64,000 bases of DNA from Chaenocephalus aceratus (lineage: Eukaryota > Chordata > Actinopteri > Perciformes > Channichthyidae), in contig CM043788.1 of assembly GCA_023974075.1 (NCBI GenBank), positions 14,542,928-14,606,927 of the forward strand. The letters run 5' to 3'. The notes below the pieces were generated by a model. The model searched no databases. It saw only the letters and a program-made list of their open reading frames with translations, and was not told where the DNA came from. A program made the position numbers and the translations under genes. Of the stretch, positions 1 through 11,744 are shown in pieces (the stretch's first letter is position 1; the number at the start of each line of letters is the position of its first letter).

Positions 1-3000
1 CATTTAAGTGTTTCTCAGTTACAATGTTGTTGTTTTAATAAATCAGACACTGATGGTGCAGCGCTGTACTGTACCTCTTTATAAAGGCATTTTTTTCCCT
101 AACAAATAGTTTTTGCGCTGATCAGGGGGTACTTATTATTGAAAAAAGTTTGAGAACCACTGCCATCTTTTAGTAAACACTGAAAACGGGTCCCACAGAC
201 CCAAACAGCACACAAAGGTTAAAGGTATATAATAATGTCATGACTTGTTTTCATTTTTTAAAGTAGCTCTCATCCTAAAAGAGGTTGGTGACCCCTGCCC
301 TAGATGCATCAGTCCCACTTCTGTGCAGTCAGTATGTGAGTTGTTAACCTGTCGAACCCCATCCCCCCGGTAACAGGGGGGGAAAAACACATAATCTGCA
401 TGAAACAGCGTTTGAGGGCTTCTTAATATTTAATAAACTATGAATGTTTTATATCCATGTAACGGGAAGAAACTCAGCTAACTTTTTTTTTTAAAACCAC
501 AAAGCTAGCGCTGAGCCTCTAAATTAGCCACGAGCGGAAAAATGCTAACGCATTACTGCACAGAAACTCACTCATAACACCTGTATTACTTATCGTAGCT
601 GCACGTCCAACCCATCGATTAGCATCGTGAGATGACACAGAATCGATTGGTACCTACATTATCACTCCATGATAAGAACTCGCGACTTCATAAACAAAAA
701 CAGACATCAAAACATGTGGCGCTAGGTAGCTAAAACGGCAAAATGTATTACCTTGGTCGTTGTCTGGTCAAAAGTGGTCTTCAATGGCATTACAACGATA
801 AAAACGCTGCTGAAGGTTAATCCATAGGTTAATCCAATGTGTCTGTGTCCCTTTGAAATGATTTCTGATAATCCATAAGCAATAAACCGACTTTCCCCTT
901 TTTCAGATGTCTGAGCGTGAGAGAGGTTCGCTCTGGCCAAAACTGCATGCGCGAAGCCCCCACTTTTTTTTGTTAACGTTGGTGTGTATGTGAAAATGCC
1001 CCTTCAATTCTATTGGCTCTAACGGTTAATAATATTTGTTAAGAGAGGTTTGCTAAACCTCTCTAAAAAGGTCAAATGTCACTTGTTTTGCATCAATCTT
1101 GATACAGGGTACTTAAAGCTTTTATTCTACCATCCCATCATTCAAGGGTGGTTTTCACTATAAGTAAAAAATATTTTTTGGACGGACACTAAAATGTTCA
1201 ATCTAAATTTTCTTTAAAAACAACCCATCTATATTGATTCTGACTTTTCTACATCCAACTCACAGGTTTATCATTGCTTTGAGAAAAAAGATTATTAATT
1301 TTCCCCTTTTAGAAGTGAAGATATAGTAATTTGTTCTGGGAATGTCATTATCTAGCCTGAGACCTGAAAAACAGGCTTGGGGGTTAACAGGTTAATCGCT
1401 CTGTTATTTGATTTACTCCACGTGGAACCTCAAATTGTTTTATACTTTGCCTTGCCTTGCCTATACATTAAACCACATCACCAGTGGCATATTGACACAT
1501 CATGACAAATTGCGAGTCGTTGGTAAAAACAACAAAAAAGCAGTTGATTTAAGACCTTTGCAACTCAACTCATCATAGATTGAGTGTGCAGTTCAAGCAA
1601 GTGTTAAATGAGGAAACGCAGCCGTTTGTTTTGTACTTATGCAAACATTGTTGTGCTACTTCCGAGCTGGTTTGTGGTCTGATTCCTGAATCCTTCTGCC
1701 CACAGGAAGTTTCCTTAAGCAAGACACTGAACCACATTGCTCCCAATGCATGTAAACAACACAATGTAAAGGAAGCACTATAGCCAAAGCATCTTCCAAA
1801 TCAATGTAACGCAAGGATCAGACATTATTCACACAACCGCAAGGGGTATTTGAGAAAACATGTTGTAACGACGACCAGTCTAGATACTGATTTGTCTTCA
1901 TTTCTGTACGTTATGAAAATGAAAGGCACCCAATCAACTAGCTTGAACTGATCCATCGCATTGACCAATAAGTCAATAAGTTCTGGTCAGTGTTAGAAAG
2001 TTATTGCATGGTAATGCATATTATATTAAGATCCCTCCACTGCTTTACCTCACAGCAATTATGTAACGTGGACAAAGGGCAGAGTAGTGTGAGCATTCAG
2101 AACAACTCAAGCCAGTTTCAAGAGTCTGCTAATTGATTGTCAAACAAAAATGAATGGCTGCTTGTTAGGGCAAGTGGTTTTTAGTACATTGGCTTGAATG
2201 GGTTCTTTATGCCTCAAAGTAAGCACTTAAACCCCATAGCCATTGTTGTGATTGAAATGCAGTGTTGTTGTTTACAGAGCCAAACAAACAGTATATACTG
2301 TATAAACACTTGGACTGCCCCCTGTGGGACATGTGATATTACTGCACACTTGTATGCGCTCCTGGGGGTATACATACAGTAGATACAGTTGTATACTGTT
2401 GTTTGTGTGCATCGACATATTTGCTGATGTGTGTTTATTCGTGCACATGCACCCGCGCTCGTGCACGTGCAGCCAATAATCAGCACCAGATGATGTTGAG
2501 TGTCTGCCAGTTTCCCAGAATAGCAGCGATGGTTTCCTTGCAGCCGTCCGACTGGCCTTGGCAAATATTTTAGCAACTGCTTGTTTACCTTCACACTCTT
2601 TCACTCTCACTCACTGAGTGCGTTCCTCATTGCCCCGCGCCGCTCTATCGAAAATAATCTGCTTTTTCATAGTTTACCCCCACTGGTCAGAAGCACATGG
2701 GCCTGATAAATAAACAACTCACAGAGGGGACAAAGTTGCCCCACGTGGACGCCTAACAGAGGCTCTATCACTTCATATCTTGATATATGTATTATCATAT
2801 TCTACATTATGAGCAGCTGCATCACCTGGACTTTATAGTTCCTGCACATAAAAGCTGGGAGGCAGCTCCAGACAGCAGGGCATTCCTCACCATGATCGAT
2901 GAGATCTCTACTTATTAAAGTTCTTCTGAGGCACGACTTGGCCCCTTGACCAGCATCCAAAACCTTACAAGCCAACACAGAGAGAGATAGAGTCTTATTA

Positions 3001-3246
3001 TAGTAGCCACGTTGAAGCCTGCGTTGAAAAAAGCTGTGTCAGCGTAATTCCTCACCTTGGAAACGCTAATCTGTTTTCACAATGTGTCTCAAAGTGATAA
3101 GTCCTCTGCTTCTTGCCAGTTCTTTCTCTCCCTGCACTCTCAAAACTAAAGATAAAAGTAATGTTTTTCCATGCCGGTGCCAGCTGTGTGTGCAAACCTT
3201 CTTGTTCAAGAAGCGCTAATTCTTCTCCCTCCTCTTTATTTTGCAG
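1..3246 (+). other. igfbp3: igfbp3 intron (upstream of last coding exon)
   Basis: The stretch ends in a polypyrimidine tract and AG at 3245-3246, directly before the last igfbp3 coding exon, so it is read as intron. I searched it for the preceding thyroglobulin-type exon (the NCD...GFY...KQ segment) and did not find it, so that exon probably lies left of the window. The text is mostly AT-rich unique DNA. It includes a fragment ending AGTTTGAGAACCACTG at 147-162, which looks like a hAT transposon terminus with no visible partner. Confidence 0.6.
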
Positions 3247-3372
3247 TGCCGTCCATCCAAAGGCAGGAGGCGGGGCTACTGCTGGTGCGTGGACAAATAC
3301 GGGCAGCCTCTTCCCGGCTACGATGGCAGGGAGCGGGGCGAGACGCAGTGCTACAACCTGGAGAGCAAGTGA
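3247..3372 (+). CDS. igfbp3: IGF-binding protein 3, last coding exon (C-terminal 41 aa)
   Basis: The exon starts after a TTTGCAG acceptor at 3246 in phase 0, encodes 41 residues and stops with TGA at 3370-3372. It opens with CRPSKGRRRGYCWCVDKYG, has the CWCV core of a thyroglobulin type-1 domain, continues QPLPGYDG and ends CYNLESK. The basic KGRRRG stretch matches in place the heparin-binding and nuclear-import motif of IGFBP-3 (KGRKRG in mammals). DKYGQPLPGY separates it from IGFBP-5 less clearly, but the tail-to-tail partner igfbp1 and the nearby adcy1 support igfbp3. The product is a secreted carrier of IGF-1 and IGF-2. Earlier exons are outside the window. The stop codon overlaps a good splice donor (GTGAGA from 3369), discussed as a finding. 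Confidence 0.9.
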   Translation, partial: CRPSKGRRRGYCWCVDKYGQPLPGYDGRERGETQCYNLESK

Positions 3373-5725
3373 GAGGACGGAGGGACAACAAGTGGACGGA
3401 GGGAGAAAGACAGAGAACAAGCAGGGGGGGGGGGGGTGGAGAAAGAGCCTAGTTTGCTCGTGCATGTAGTTTTATGTAAACATTTGGAAGGGGGCTCTGG
3501 ACCTTTTTTTGATTTTAGGTCCCATTTCTGTCAGAGAGATCGGGGGAGGGGGAAAGGCTTCTGTCCTTCACAGCTATCTGTCCTGTTCTTTTTAAGGAAC
3601 CTTAATTGTTTTCTTTAAAGCAAAAAAGCTGAGAGAGTAGGGGGAGGAAGAGAGAATCCTTCCATCTGCACTATTCTTTTAGAGAGAGAGGAAGGAGGGA
3701 CTTTTCCACTCACTTTAAAGAGGACTTGTTTGTGACTGTGACCCGAAAATTTTTTCACAAACTATTGTGTGTCTGTGAGCGTGAGTCAGTGTGTGTCTTA
3801 ATGTGTGAGCACCCGCATAACATACGTGTGCACAGCTGCATGTCTGTGGCGTGTGAGTATGCTCGTTCCCAAAAGTGTTTTATTTCTGTAAATACCGTAT
3901 GTCACTACGATCCGTCTCGAGATCCTAGCCCCCAATGCTCCATTATACACTGCAGAAGGAAAAATAACGCTCTCTGGCTCAGGGTCCATTTTTAAGTGAA
4001 GGATTATGGGATGGGAGGGCTTTGGCTTCTTATCTAGCAGCGAGGGCCCTTCTTGTTGCCTTTGACTTGTCCTGCTATTGGGAAGAGAATACAGGCAAAC
4101 CATGCAATTACAGTGCCTTGCAAACTGACCTTCCCATGCCTCCCCTCCCCTTCACCCTGTAGTCCTCCAATAAAGGAACACTTCACTGAACATCTACCTT
4201 TTGAGTATCAAATACTCCTTCACCACAGGATAACAGCAGACTTGATGGATGATCCTATATGAAGAAATCAGTAGAAAGAATCTGGAACATACTGAGGGAT
4301 CCCATCAACAAGTGGATTAAGATGCAAAATGTGCCAAAATATACATATAAGCCCGGTTACAGACATCTCTGATATTCTTTTGGTTAGATTCCCAAATAAG
4401 GTCTGTGGCCTACAAATATACGAGATCACTCGAGTATTTAAAACTAAAAGGATAGATTGTTGGTGAAGTGTTCACATGCCGCCCTGCAGGGATCAGTCTC
4501 ATGTCTCTTTCCCAGCACCCACTGTCCAGTCCCTGTCCCATTGTTCCTCTAACCTTGTGTCCCGTGTTCTTCCTCTCCCTTGTCCCGTGTCCATCATTCA
4601 GCTACGGTGCTGAGTTCCTCCCATCATAGATGTCTTTACCCCCATGTAAAACGTTGTCCTTGTCTGTGTGCCTGATCCCTTCTCCAACCCCACTATCCCG
4701 AGCTGTTAGTCCCCACTCCAGCCCCCTGCCCCACCTCTTCCTGTCAGTGGTGCATAGTCTTGTTTAAACGGGGCGAGCCCGGTGTGACCGGCCCGCCCCC
4801 CGCAGGTGCCAGCTGCCCCTATGCTTCAAGCACAAGCACTTAAAGCACTTTAGCTGTGCCCCTACTCGTCAATGCATGCCGTTAAAGACAATTGGACCTA
4901 TCTGCATCTGCATACCTTTCCTTCGAGGTAATGTCAGATGAATCAGTGTGATACTGTAAGAAAACAATAATAACCCAGGGAGGAAGGGGGGGAATAAGAC
5001 AACAAAAAGCTACACCAGGACTTCTGACAGCAAACACCCCCTCAGAGTTTTTTCCATTCAATGCAATTATTTTGTTGTTGTTGTTGTTGTTTTTGTTTCT
5101 TTGGAGAAAAAAAAACATGCTTGTATGATCGTATGCCAACAAATCTCCACAAGGTGGACACAGCACCAAATATGCATTCACACAAGTGGTAGGGGGTCTG
5201 AGGGAGGAGGCAAGGTCCTCCCCGAGGAGCTTCCTGCATGATGCTCTCCCACATCCTGTGTAAAGACTTGAAAAGTGGAGAGAATGCCGACAAAGAATGC
5301 TCGCCCAGTAGCTTGGTAGCATTACATCGGCCGTACACCTCCTTTGATAGAGCGCAGCAACTTAACAACCAACTGTTGGTGCTATATCCCACCTATTCAA
5401 AGACTTGATGTAGGGGAGGAACATACATACAAATATGTTTAAGCTATTCCCTCCCTAATATTTGTAAGTGTGTCTTTTTATATATTATTATTATTTCTTG
5501 GCCAGCTAATGTGTCGGACTAGACATCATGTACAGTACTTAAAAATACAAATTATTTATCTAAGAAAGAATTATAAGCTGATCCAAACTAGGTTTTCTTA
5601 TGAACAATTCAGTGACTCACCGATTGCACAGCAAAATCTATTTGATTCAGTGTATTTTGGGGAATATAATCACTAATGACTGTTTTATTTTGTAATGAAC
5701 CTTTTTTCCTTCTGTTGCTCTGCAG

Positions 5726-5810
5726 GGTCATTTGTAAGCTCTGTGCCCAGCAGGCGAGTTTCAGCCACAGGCAGAATCTGTTCAGGCACTCAGGTCTTTG
5801 GTCATCTTAG
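5726..5810 (+). other. igfbp3: Possible alternative igfbp3 terminal exon
   Basis: After the acceptor at 5724-5725 the sequence reads on in the frame that would follow splicing from the donor at 3368|3369. It restores the final Lys codon (AA+G), adds about 26 residues including CKLC and HRQNLF, and stops at TAG 5808-5810. Whether this splice is used cannot be told from sequence. Confidence 0.25.
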
Positions 5811-6155
5811 TTCACGGCTTCTTTAGGCCAGTGAACCTCTCACCTCTCCGTCAGTCACTTCTCTCCATGCACACCCAGCCATCCCGCCTCAGTCTGTCAG
5901 TGCAGAGCCAGGCTCACACTTCTGTAATGTCACTTTCTTTATCATCATTTATTTTCTCCCTGCTGGTCACGTTAAGAATCTCTCTGTTCACGGGTAAATG
6001 TAATTTTTTTGTTTTTCATTTCAAGTTTATCCTTCAAAGAATTGTTTTGATTCAAGCTTTTCAAGATACTAAAGTAGAAATCACACAGCTATTGTTTTCT
6101 GAGAAAGAAAATGATTTTGATTCAAGATATAATTTGTATTTAATGTCTTTTTTTA

Positions 6156-6161
6156 AATAAA
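6156..6161 (+). promoter_or_regulatory. igfbp3: Poly(A) signal AATAAA, igfbp3
   Basis: A canonical hexamer lies about 2.8 kb after the igfbp3 stop and upstream of the first large transposon (6503). Its position fits the end of the transcript. Confidence 0.5.
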
Positions 6162-8796
6162 AAGTGAACACATTTTAAGATGCCGTCTCAGATGTTTGTT
6201 TTTGTCCTTGCATGACTTGTTTAATCTCTAAAAGGGTCGATCATCAGAACTCAAATGTGCTCCTGTTGAAGTCCTTGAATGGAATGTGTCAATAAGGATA
6301 AAGCAGAGGTTCAATTTGTAAAAAAATCTAAATAAATCTGGTGGTGCCATGCAGGCTGACAGTGGGCACGAGAGGTTGAGACGAATTCCTGTGCCCGACC
6401 AAGGCAAACAGAGAGCGGGTCAAAAGGCAGCACGGTACTGCACGTTCCCGCGAACTGCCTAAAGTTAGACAAAGACCTCCACTTTAGATCCCCGTGATAA
6501 GACAACAAGTCCTCCAACTCATACGACCAAATGGGTCGATTGTTTAAGCCCTTATTACGACCAAATATGTCGTTTGTTCAAGCGCATAATACGACCTATA
6601 ATTACGTTATAAAATTGTCGGCCTCTAGTGCTCCCGTTCAATGCAAACGTTACAGAGGGTTGTTTATTCACAAATAACCCTCTCTGTAAAATCCTAAATT
6701 GTAGGATAGTTTGGCCATTAAAACGCTTTATGATTAGATTTCTAGCGAGAAGTATATATTGTACTTTTAGAATCCACGTCCAGTCGATATGTAGGATCTA
6801 TAGTTTGATAGTTACGAAGATGATTTGAGGTTTCGTCAGGAGAACGTGTATATGCAGCAAGCTTCCATGTAAAGTTACGGGTTGAAAACAGTATTTCCCG
6901 TCTCGACGTTTTCATAATAAAACCAATGATCAACAGTGATATCTGCACTACTCATCCACTAAAAAACATCAGTTTATCCTAGTTAATTATACGACATTAA
7001 TTGGTTTAAATTGTGTACAATGCTTTTGTGTTTTTCCCATAGGTTTTTCTCTTTCGATTCTGAGAGACACATTTCTTTTTTCAGAGGTTTTGATAGGCTA
7101 AAATCACGCCGCAATGCATGTCGGGATATAGTGTTTATGTGATATGAAATCGGAAAACATTAAAAAAAATAATGATAATACTTTATTCCGAGTGTTCTTG
7201 CTTTTCTCTTTGAAAGTCATCACATAACGGCATTGCAATACACGGTTTCGGCTGCATTACATATTACATACCTGCTCTAGATATGTATTTATAGAGCCCT
7301 GATCAGAAGACCTTTTGACAAACTGGAAGAGATGCCGCCAACACTGAATACGTGACGTGGACCATAAATATATCAACAATTAAACAACATCTTCCATTTC
7401 TTTTCACACAATACGTCTCCTTGCAGTATCAACACTAATTCGGCTGACTTTTATATTTGATCCAATTAGTAGATCTGTCTGTATTTACACCATAACGGTG
7501 CACAGCTGATAGAAAGGGACTTTTTTGTAGTTTTTAAAGATATTACTGATTTTATGAACTACCTTTCCAACTCCTCATGCAGTTGAATGTTACAGGTCTA
7601 TACAAGTTCATGGTACAATGCATAAGCTTCACGTCGAGAGACTGAAACTGTATTTTCCTTTAACGTTCTGTTTTAATTTCACAATAAAGTGAATAGTCAT
7701 TATGTACGATATTATTATGTTTTATTAACTAGACCACTGGTCTAAACCGCACCTCCTAGTGGTGAAAGCACGTTATTGAATTTAGTTGTTGAATAAGTTA
7801 TATTTGATGAAAACATTTAAATATGAAGAGTAGCCTACATACAAAATAGGGGTCAATGATAGAAATATAGAATGGAAAATATCAAGAAGATACTGTAGTG
7901 ATCTCTACAATAAAACAGTTTAGTGCAGGACGTCCAAAGATATTAACAGGAGGATGTGCAAAACAGACAAACTGATAAGGCTGAATTTTACTCAGGTGTA
8001 ACTAAAGTCTGATTTAAGGGTTGTTTATATTTCACATCATTAATCAGAATCTGCAAAGTAACAAAAATAAATGTAGTAGAGTAAAAATACCAGGTTAACC
8101 TCTGAATTGTAGTGGAGTAGAACAAAGTAGTACATGCTGCTGTAACAAAAACATTTCCCAACTTGGGATCAATAAAGTATCTTACCTTAAGATGATCGAT
8201 GGCTACTGCCATATTTGCTAAATGTGCATCTGAACCTTGACAAGTGCATGTTTCAGGCTTATCAATTAACAACAGGAGGGGTCACAGAAAGACCAGCTGT
8301 TAAATAAAGCTCTTCTGACCTTAGCTGTCATGTGGTATTAATGCTGCCCATTATGGACACAAGCAATTTTCACTCATGTATTAATTATATGTTTTAAATT
8401 TGATAACACCAATGTGTTTCGTATCCCCTAAACCTCCAGGGATGTATACAGTTTAATACTGGCAACTTCTAATTGTGGGAAATACGAAAACGTCTTTTAA
8501 AACTACATTTCCCAGTAGAGACGTGCCATAGAACATGTTGCGAAACACACAATAGCCAGCAAGTGTAATTCTAGGGGGGAGGGCCGGGCTGGACCCGTCC
8601 AAGTCCAGTTTTGGATAGTCTGGCGTGGTTCCATTCCATTTCAAAGAGCTGTTTAACAGCAGGCTTGTTTGAGACACATTGCGGCTCGCCTCGAAAGTAG
8701 ACGAGAGTAGCCGATCGCAGCCGGGGGAGGTGTCAAAATGCTCGTCTTAAGTCGGACAGCTCGGACTCAGAGTCGGCTTGACTGGCTGGGTTTGCA

Positions 8797-8877
8797 ATGG
8801 CGGAAATTGCGTTGGCGTTTTTCGTTGCAGATGAAGTGGATGCAATAGAAATCCCACATGTATTGTATGGAGAATGA
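8797..8877 (+). CDS. Short ORF near N1 left end (26 aa)
   Basis: ATG at 8797 opens a 26-residue frame, MAEIALAFFVADEVDAIEI onward, stopping at TGA 8875-8877. The acidic start resembles the N-terminus of some transposases, but it is too short to assign. It may be the remnant of a first exon. Confidence 0.2.
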   Translation: MAEIALAFFVADEVDAIEIPHVLYGE

Positions 8878-8999
8878 CATGATCTAAAGGGACTGTGATT
8901 GAGAGAAAATTAAATATTTGTTTACAATAAACATGAATATGTCATTTGTTTGATTTGCATTAAAAGACAATACCATTTTTGATTTAAATGATAGATTAC

Positions 9000-9213
9000 C
9001 TTGTGCATTTGTTGCAGCCCTTGCTTGCTGCATAAGTGCAGCTGCTAAACTGTTATCTGAAAAATAATTTACATAATTTAAAATCATATCCAGATTGTTG
9101 GAATGCAATTTAGTTGTTTACTCACCATTTTGTAGTCTTTGGGAAATGTCTTGTGAGACTCTTACAGTGATGTCTCCCTGTCCATCACGCAGTGTAAGCA
9201 CCACAAATTCCAT
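9000..9213 (-). CDS. Two-exon coding segment inside N1, function unknown
   Basis: On the minus strand, ATG at 9213 opens an exon to 9126 (29 codons plus one base; MEFVVLTLRDGQGDITVRV at its start) ending AATG|GTGAGT. The second exon runs 9056-9000, preceded by TTTTTCAG and ending CAAG|GTAATC. It continues in the correct phase, restoring an Asp codon, with NSLAAALMQQARAATNAQ. Matching donor, acceptor and phase make a real intron (69 bp) likely. The next exon was not found. I do not recognise the protein. It is probably a transposon gene or a captured exon pair. Confidence 0.4.
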
Positions 9214-9585
9214 TTTACCCACTGTAGACAAAGGTGATCACTATTGCTTTATATAGGTTTGTTAATTCAGTCATGATGAGGAACCACACCAGTGACTGGG
9301 TTCCATAATTAGAAATGCTCCTCCCTCTTAATGTTTGCAAAACTGATAGGTGGACAGGCTACAGATGATCAGTCCCTTCAGATCCGCACACATGAAGCTT
9401 CATGAGCATGAATTGAACAGACCTGCTGCTGTGTTAATTCTTTAGCTGCCACTTTAAGCTTTATGATGTGTACAACATGGATGTAATTTGATTTAATCTT
9501 GCCATTTTAAATGATGTATTCAATAAATAAGGTTAAACCAAATCATTACATTACAACAGATTTTATTTTAATGATTTGGTTTAAC

Positions 9586-9770
9586 TTAAAGATAAACTTT
9601 ATTGTTATTGCACATATTACAGGTACTGAGACAACGAAATGCAGTTTAGCTTCTAACCAGGTGCAACAAGCAGCGAAGTGGAAAGTAATGTACACAATCT
9701 ACAGAATAACATATAGAATGAATTGAATGATGAATAAACAGTGGGGTATGAATACACTAGATATACACTA
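9586..9770 (+). repeat. Dispersed teleost repeat (LINE/SINE tail type)
   Basis: The text AACTTTATTGTTATTGCACATATTACAGGTACTGAGACAACGAAATGCAG (spanning about 9596-9645) has the form of a retroposon tail seen widely in fish genomes. It is followed by AT-rich degenerate repeats. It lies within N1. Confidence 0.4.
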
Positions 9771-11059
9771 GCAGCCTGTGAGCAGTATGAACAGTGTGTA
9801 TGAATATGCTAAGATATATAAAGTATGAAAACGGTAAGCAGTATAGTATAAAATATATAGATATTAATTTCATGATGATAAACATTGTGGAACAATGATG
9901 ACAAATGGGAATGGATGTGGCGACGTAAAACTGACACAAAACAACAACAAACTTTTGCCAGCCAATTGGAGAGTTTCATCAGCAGCACGTGGTAAAAACC
10001 ACCAATGAGCGCTCAGCTCGAGATACCAGCGAGCCGTTTCCCATCAAGCATTTCGCTTCCGCAGCTCGTGGAGAGCAACTGTGCCAACTCGCCTCGCCTC
10101 GCTCTCAAGGCTGCGGGCGTCTTTGTCCCGCGATATTTCAAAGTCTCATGTGGCCTCCAGAGCAAGTCGGACAAAATGACTAACCATCATGCAACGCACT
10201 AGCAAGACGTTGATCGCAACTGCGCAGGTCTGCGCAGGTCTTGCTTGTCTCAAACAAGCCTAGCGTAACCTTGTCACACTGCCACTCCAATATCCAATCA
10301 CAGAGCTTGAGGGCTAATCACGGGGTTTGTAAAGCAAGGCGGATGTTGTAGTCCCAAACGATAGCTGGGGATTCTGGGTAGTGTAGTGTCTTCGGAAACT
10401 CTGTAGTGTCTAAACTCCGAAAAAACAATTTGTTTCTCCGAATCGAAGGTTAAAAACACAAAAGCATTGTACACAATTTAAACCAATCAATATTGTGTAA
10501 TCAACAAGGATAAACTGATGTTTTTTAGTGGATGAGTAATGGAGATATCACTGCGTAATCATTTGACAGTGAGGGGAATACTTCCGGTTTTATTATGAAA
10601 ACTTCGAGACCGGAAAAACTGTTTTCACCCACGCTAACTTTACATGGAAGCTGCCCCATATACACGTTCTCCTGGCGAGACCTCAAATCATCTTCGTATA
10701 TCTATCAAACTGTAGATCCTACACATCCACTGGACGTAGATTATAAAAGTACAATATACACTTCTCGCTAGAAATCTAATAATAAAGCATTTTAATGGCC
10801 AAACTATTCCACAATTTAGGATTTTCCAGAGAGGGTTATTTGTGAATAAACGACCCTCCGGAGCGTTTGCAATCGACAGGAGCATGTTGTTTCTTACACG
10901 ACCACTAGAGGTGCTACACTTTAAAACGTGACTCTGGGTCGTATTTAGCTGCTGAACAATCGACCTATATGGTCGTTTTTTGTAGGAGGACAGGCTGTGA
11001 TAAGACTGCACAAAAACACCCAATATCGAAATATGTGGTGCATGGGTGCATCTGAACGC

Positions 11060-11640
11060 AGACTTTCATAATCATGTGCAAATTGGATGCCGCCTATCAC
11101 AGTGCTCTGAGATTTGTCACAAATTGTAAAGCGCTTACACATCACTGTACACTGTATACCAAGGCAGGTTTACCATCACTCTCTGTACGGAGGCTCAGTC
11201 ATTGGTACACGTTTATTTATAAAGCTTTGTTGGGTAAACTCCCGTATTATATCTGCTCTCTGATCACACAGAGAGTTGCAAGCAGCTATTGTCTGAGATC
11301 ACATGATGTAGTCTTGTTAGATGTGCCAAGAGCAAGGACTGTCTTCGGTAAGACAGCTTTTATGTGCGCAGCTCCACTTGCTTGGAACAATCTTCAGCAA
11401 GAATTGAAACTGAGCAATCTCATTCCTCTGCATGTTTTTAAAGCTAGGCTAAATGAAATGCTTGCTGATACAATGGGCACTTGTAAATGTCTATAACTAT
11501 GTATCCTGTAAATATAATGTATAATGTCCTTTATTGTTTTATGTTTCATGTGGAACCTATATGCTGCAGGTCTCCCTTGAAAAAGAGATCTATGATCTCA
11601 ATGGGACCAATCTGGTTAAATAAAGGTTTGAAATGAAAAA
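11060..11640 (+). pseudogene. 3' fragment of an L2-like LINE retrotransposon
   Basis: An open frame at 11074-11496 encodes about 140 residues, ending with the hallmark C-terminal block of L2/RTEX-type LINE proteins (APLAWNNLQQELKLSNLIPL, then VFKARLNEML). The 3' UTR carries CCTTGAAAAAGAGATC and TGGTTAAATAAAGG, a tail seen on many fish L2-type elements, and ends in an A-rich run near 11640. It has no reverse-transcriptase palm and is therefore a 5'-truncated, dead copy. It sits directly beside the right end of E1. Confidence 0.6.
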
Positions 11641-11744
11641 ATGTCCTGATGGAACGATTGTGATGTTTATGTTTTTGTCACCTATGGATGTTTGTGCAAC
11701 CTGCCTGAGGTGAAAGAGAGGCCAGAGAGCACAAAGCTGAGGTT

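Larger units (their letters stand above)
3373..6180 (+). other. igfbp3: igfbp3 3' region (3'UTR, possibly with a spliced 3' exon)
   Basis: This is non-coding sequence after the igfbp3 stop. AATAAA hexamers occur at 4169-4174 and 6156-6161; the second sits in an AT-rich context and is the likelier main poly(A) site. A polypyrimidine tract with CTCTGCAG at 5718-5725 could be the acceptor of a separate 3' exon, as mammalian IGFBP3 also has a non-coding last exon. G-rich (3423-3436) and TTG-repeat (about 5074-5095) tracts are present. No second gene was found here. Confidence 0.55.
8661..10261. mobile_element. Element N1 nested in E1
   Basis: The inverted termini AGGCTTGTTTGAGACA (8661 onward, and reverse at 10246-10261) are flanked by AGC at 8658-8660 and 10262-10264. 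The related element E3 lacks this block at the equivalent place (around 44880-44905, ...CTGTTTGACGCTCTGCGTAACC), giving an empty-site comparison. A 3 bp duplication would suit PIF/Harbinger elements. It holds a short plus-strand ORF near the left end and a two-exon minus-strand coding segment (see the next entries). Confidence 0.7.
6503..10997. mobile_element. Long-inverted-repeat DNA element E1 (modular family)
   Basis: The termini CAACAAGTCCTCC (left) and CAGCCTGTCCTCC (right, reverse strand) are flanked by an identical 8 bp duplication TGATAAGA at 6495-6502 and 10998-11005. The inverted arms are about 550-580 bp (6503 to about 7075, and 10997 back to about 10415), sharing GGTCGATTG near the ends and GTTTGGCCATTAAAA further in. 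The core from about 7100 to 8650 is nearly the same as the core of E3 (about 43070-44890). A second element, N1, sits inside at 8661-10261. No transposase was recognised, so this is a non-autonomous copy. An 8 bp duplication fits the hAT, Zisupton, P or Mutator-like groups; I cannot choose among them. Confidence 0.8.

Noticed and set aside
3052..3465. Minus-strand 137-residue frame over the igfbp3 exon
   Set aside because: Shadow of a true exon on the plus strand; the plus frame has the conserved CWCV motif and the splice acceptor.
4882..5392. Two overlapping minus-strand frames in the igfbp3 3' region
   Set aside because: No family resemblance, poly-Asn from a TTG repeat, no splice context; read as non-coding.
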